From: Alphaproteobacteria bacterium
GTDB taxonomy: Bacteria; Pseudomonadota; Alphaproteobacteria; RF32; UBA3637
NCBI GenBank assembly: GCA_017414845.1
Contig: JAFQJY010000038.1
Span: 1 to 7,772 of the forward strand
DNA length: 7,772 nucleotides
Reading direction: 5' to 3'
Shown piece after piece: positions 7,771 to 7,772 of the stretch. Under the pieces are notes generated by a model. That model searched no databases. It saw only the letters and a list, made by a program, of their open reading frames with translations, and was not told where the DNA came from. The position numbers and the translations under genes are program-made. How positions within the stretch are numbered: position 1 is the first letter of the stretch; each line of letters begins with the position of its first letter.

Positions 7771-7772
7771 AT

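Overview
The window looks like chromosomal DNA of a low-GC alphaproteobacterium. Three things point there: a CcrM-type GANTC adenine methyltransferase standing alone without a restriction partner; a 42-residue ribosomal protein L36 of the cysteine-poor type usual in Alphaproteobacteria; and three GANTC sites plus a CtrA-like TTAA-N7-TTAA box in front of the methyltransferase gene. The envelope genes (TolC family, large autotransporter) confirm a Gram-negative. The AT-richness and the repeat-rich autotransporter would suit a host-associated or gut lineage, but that is a guess and no species is claimed.

Layout. Positions 1-692 (minus) hold the N-terminal 230 residues of a TolC-family outer-membrane efflux protein, cut by the left edge. 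Positions 693-847 are a divergent intergenic region with good sigma-70-like promoters facing both ways, for tolC and for rpmJ (848-976, plus), which is followed by a terminator. Positions 1026-1191 form the regulatory region of ccrM (1192-2280, plus). A perfect hairpin at 2287-2315 lies between ccrM and the convergent minus-strand genes and can serve both sides. Positions 2330-5298 (minus) are a two-gene operon of paralogous GT-C membrane glycosyltransferases joined by a 4-nt ATGA overlap and driven by a promoter at 5319-5347. Positions 5368-7770 (minus) encode the C-terminal 800 residues of a type V autotransporter, with about eleven imperfect beta-helix coils and a C-terminal beta-barrel; its start is beyond the right edge.

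How the parts relate. The ccrM gene is a cell-cycle methylation module, and its upstream region carries the enzyme's own predicted target sites, which suggests feedback control by methylation. On the minus strand, the autotransporter and the glycosyltransferase pair point the same way with only about 70 bp between them and no strong terminator. Co-expression by read-through is therefore possible, and a functional link (sugar transfer to a surface molecule, perhaps the passenger itself) is a testable guess. The TolC and L36 genes are housekeeping or envelope genes with no evident link to the rest. I see no IS element, CRISPR array, tRNA, rRNA or phage gene.
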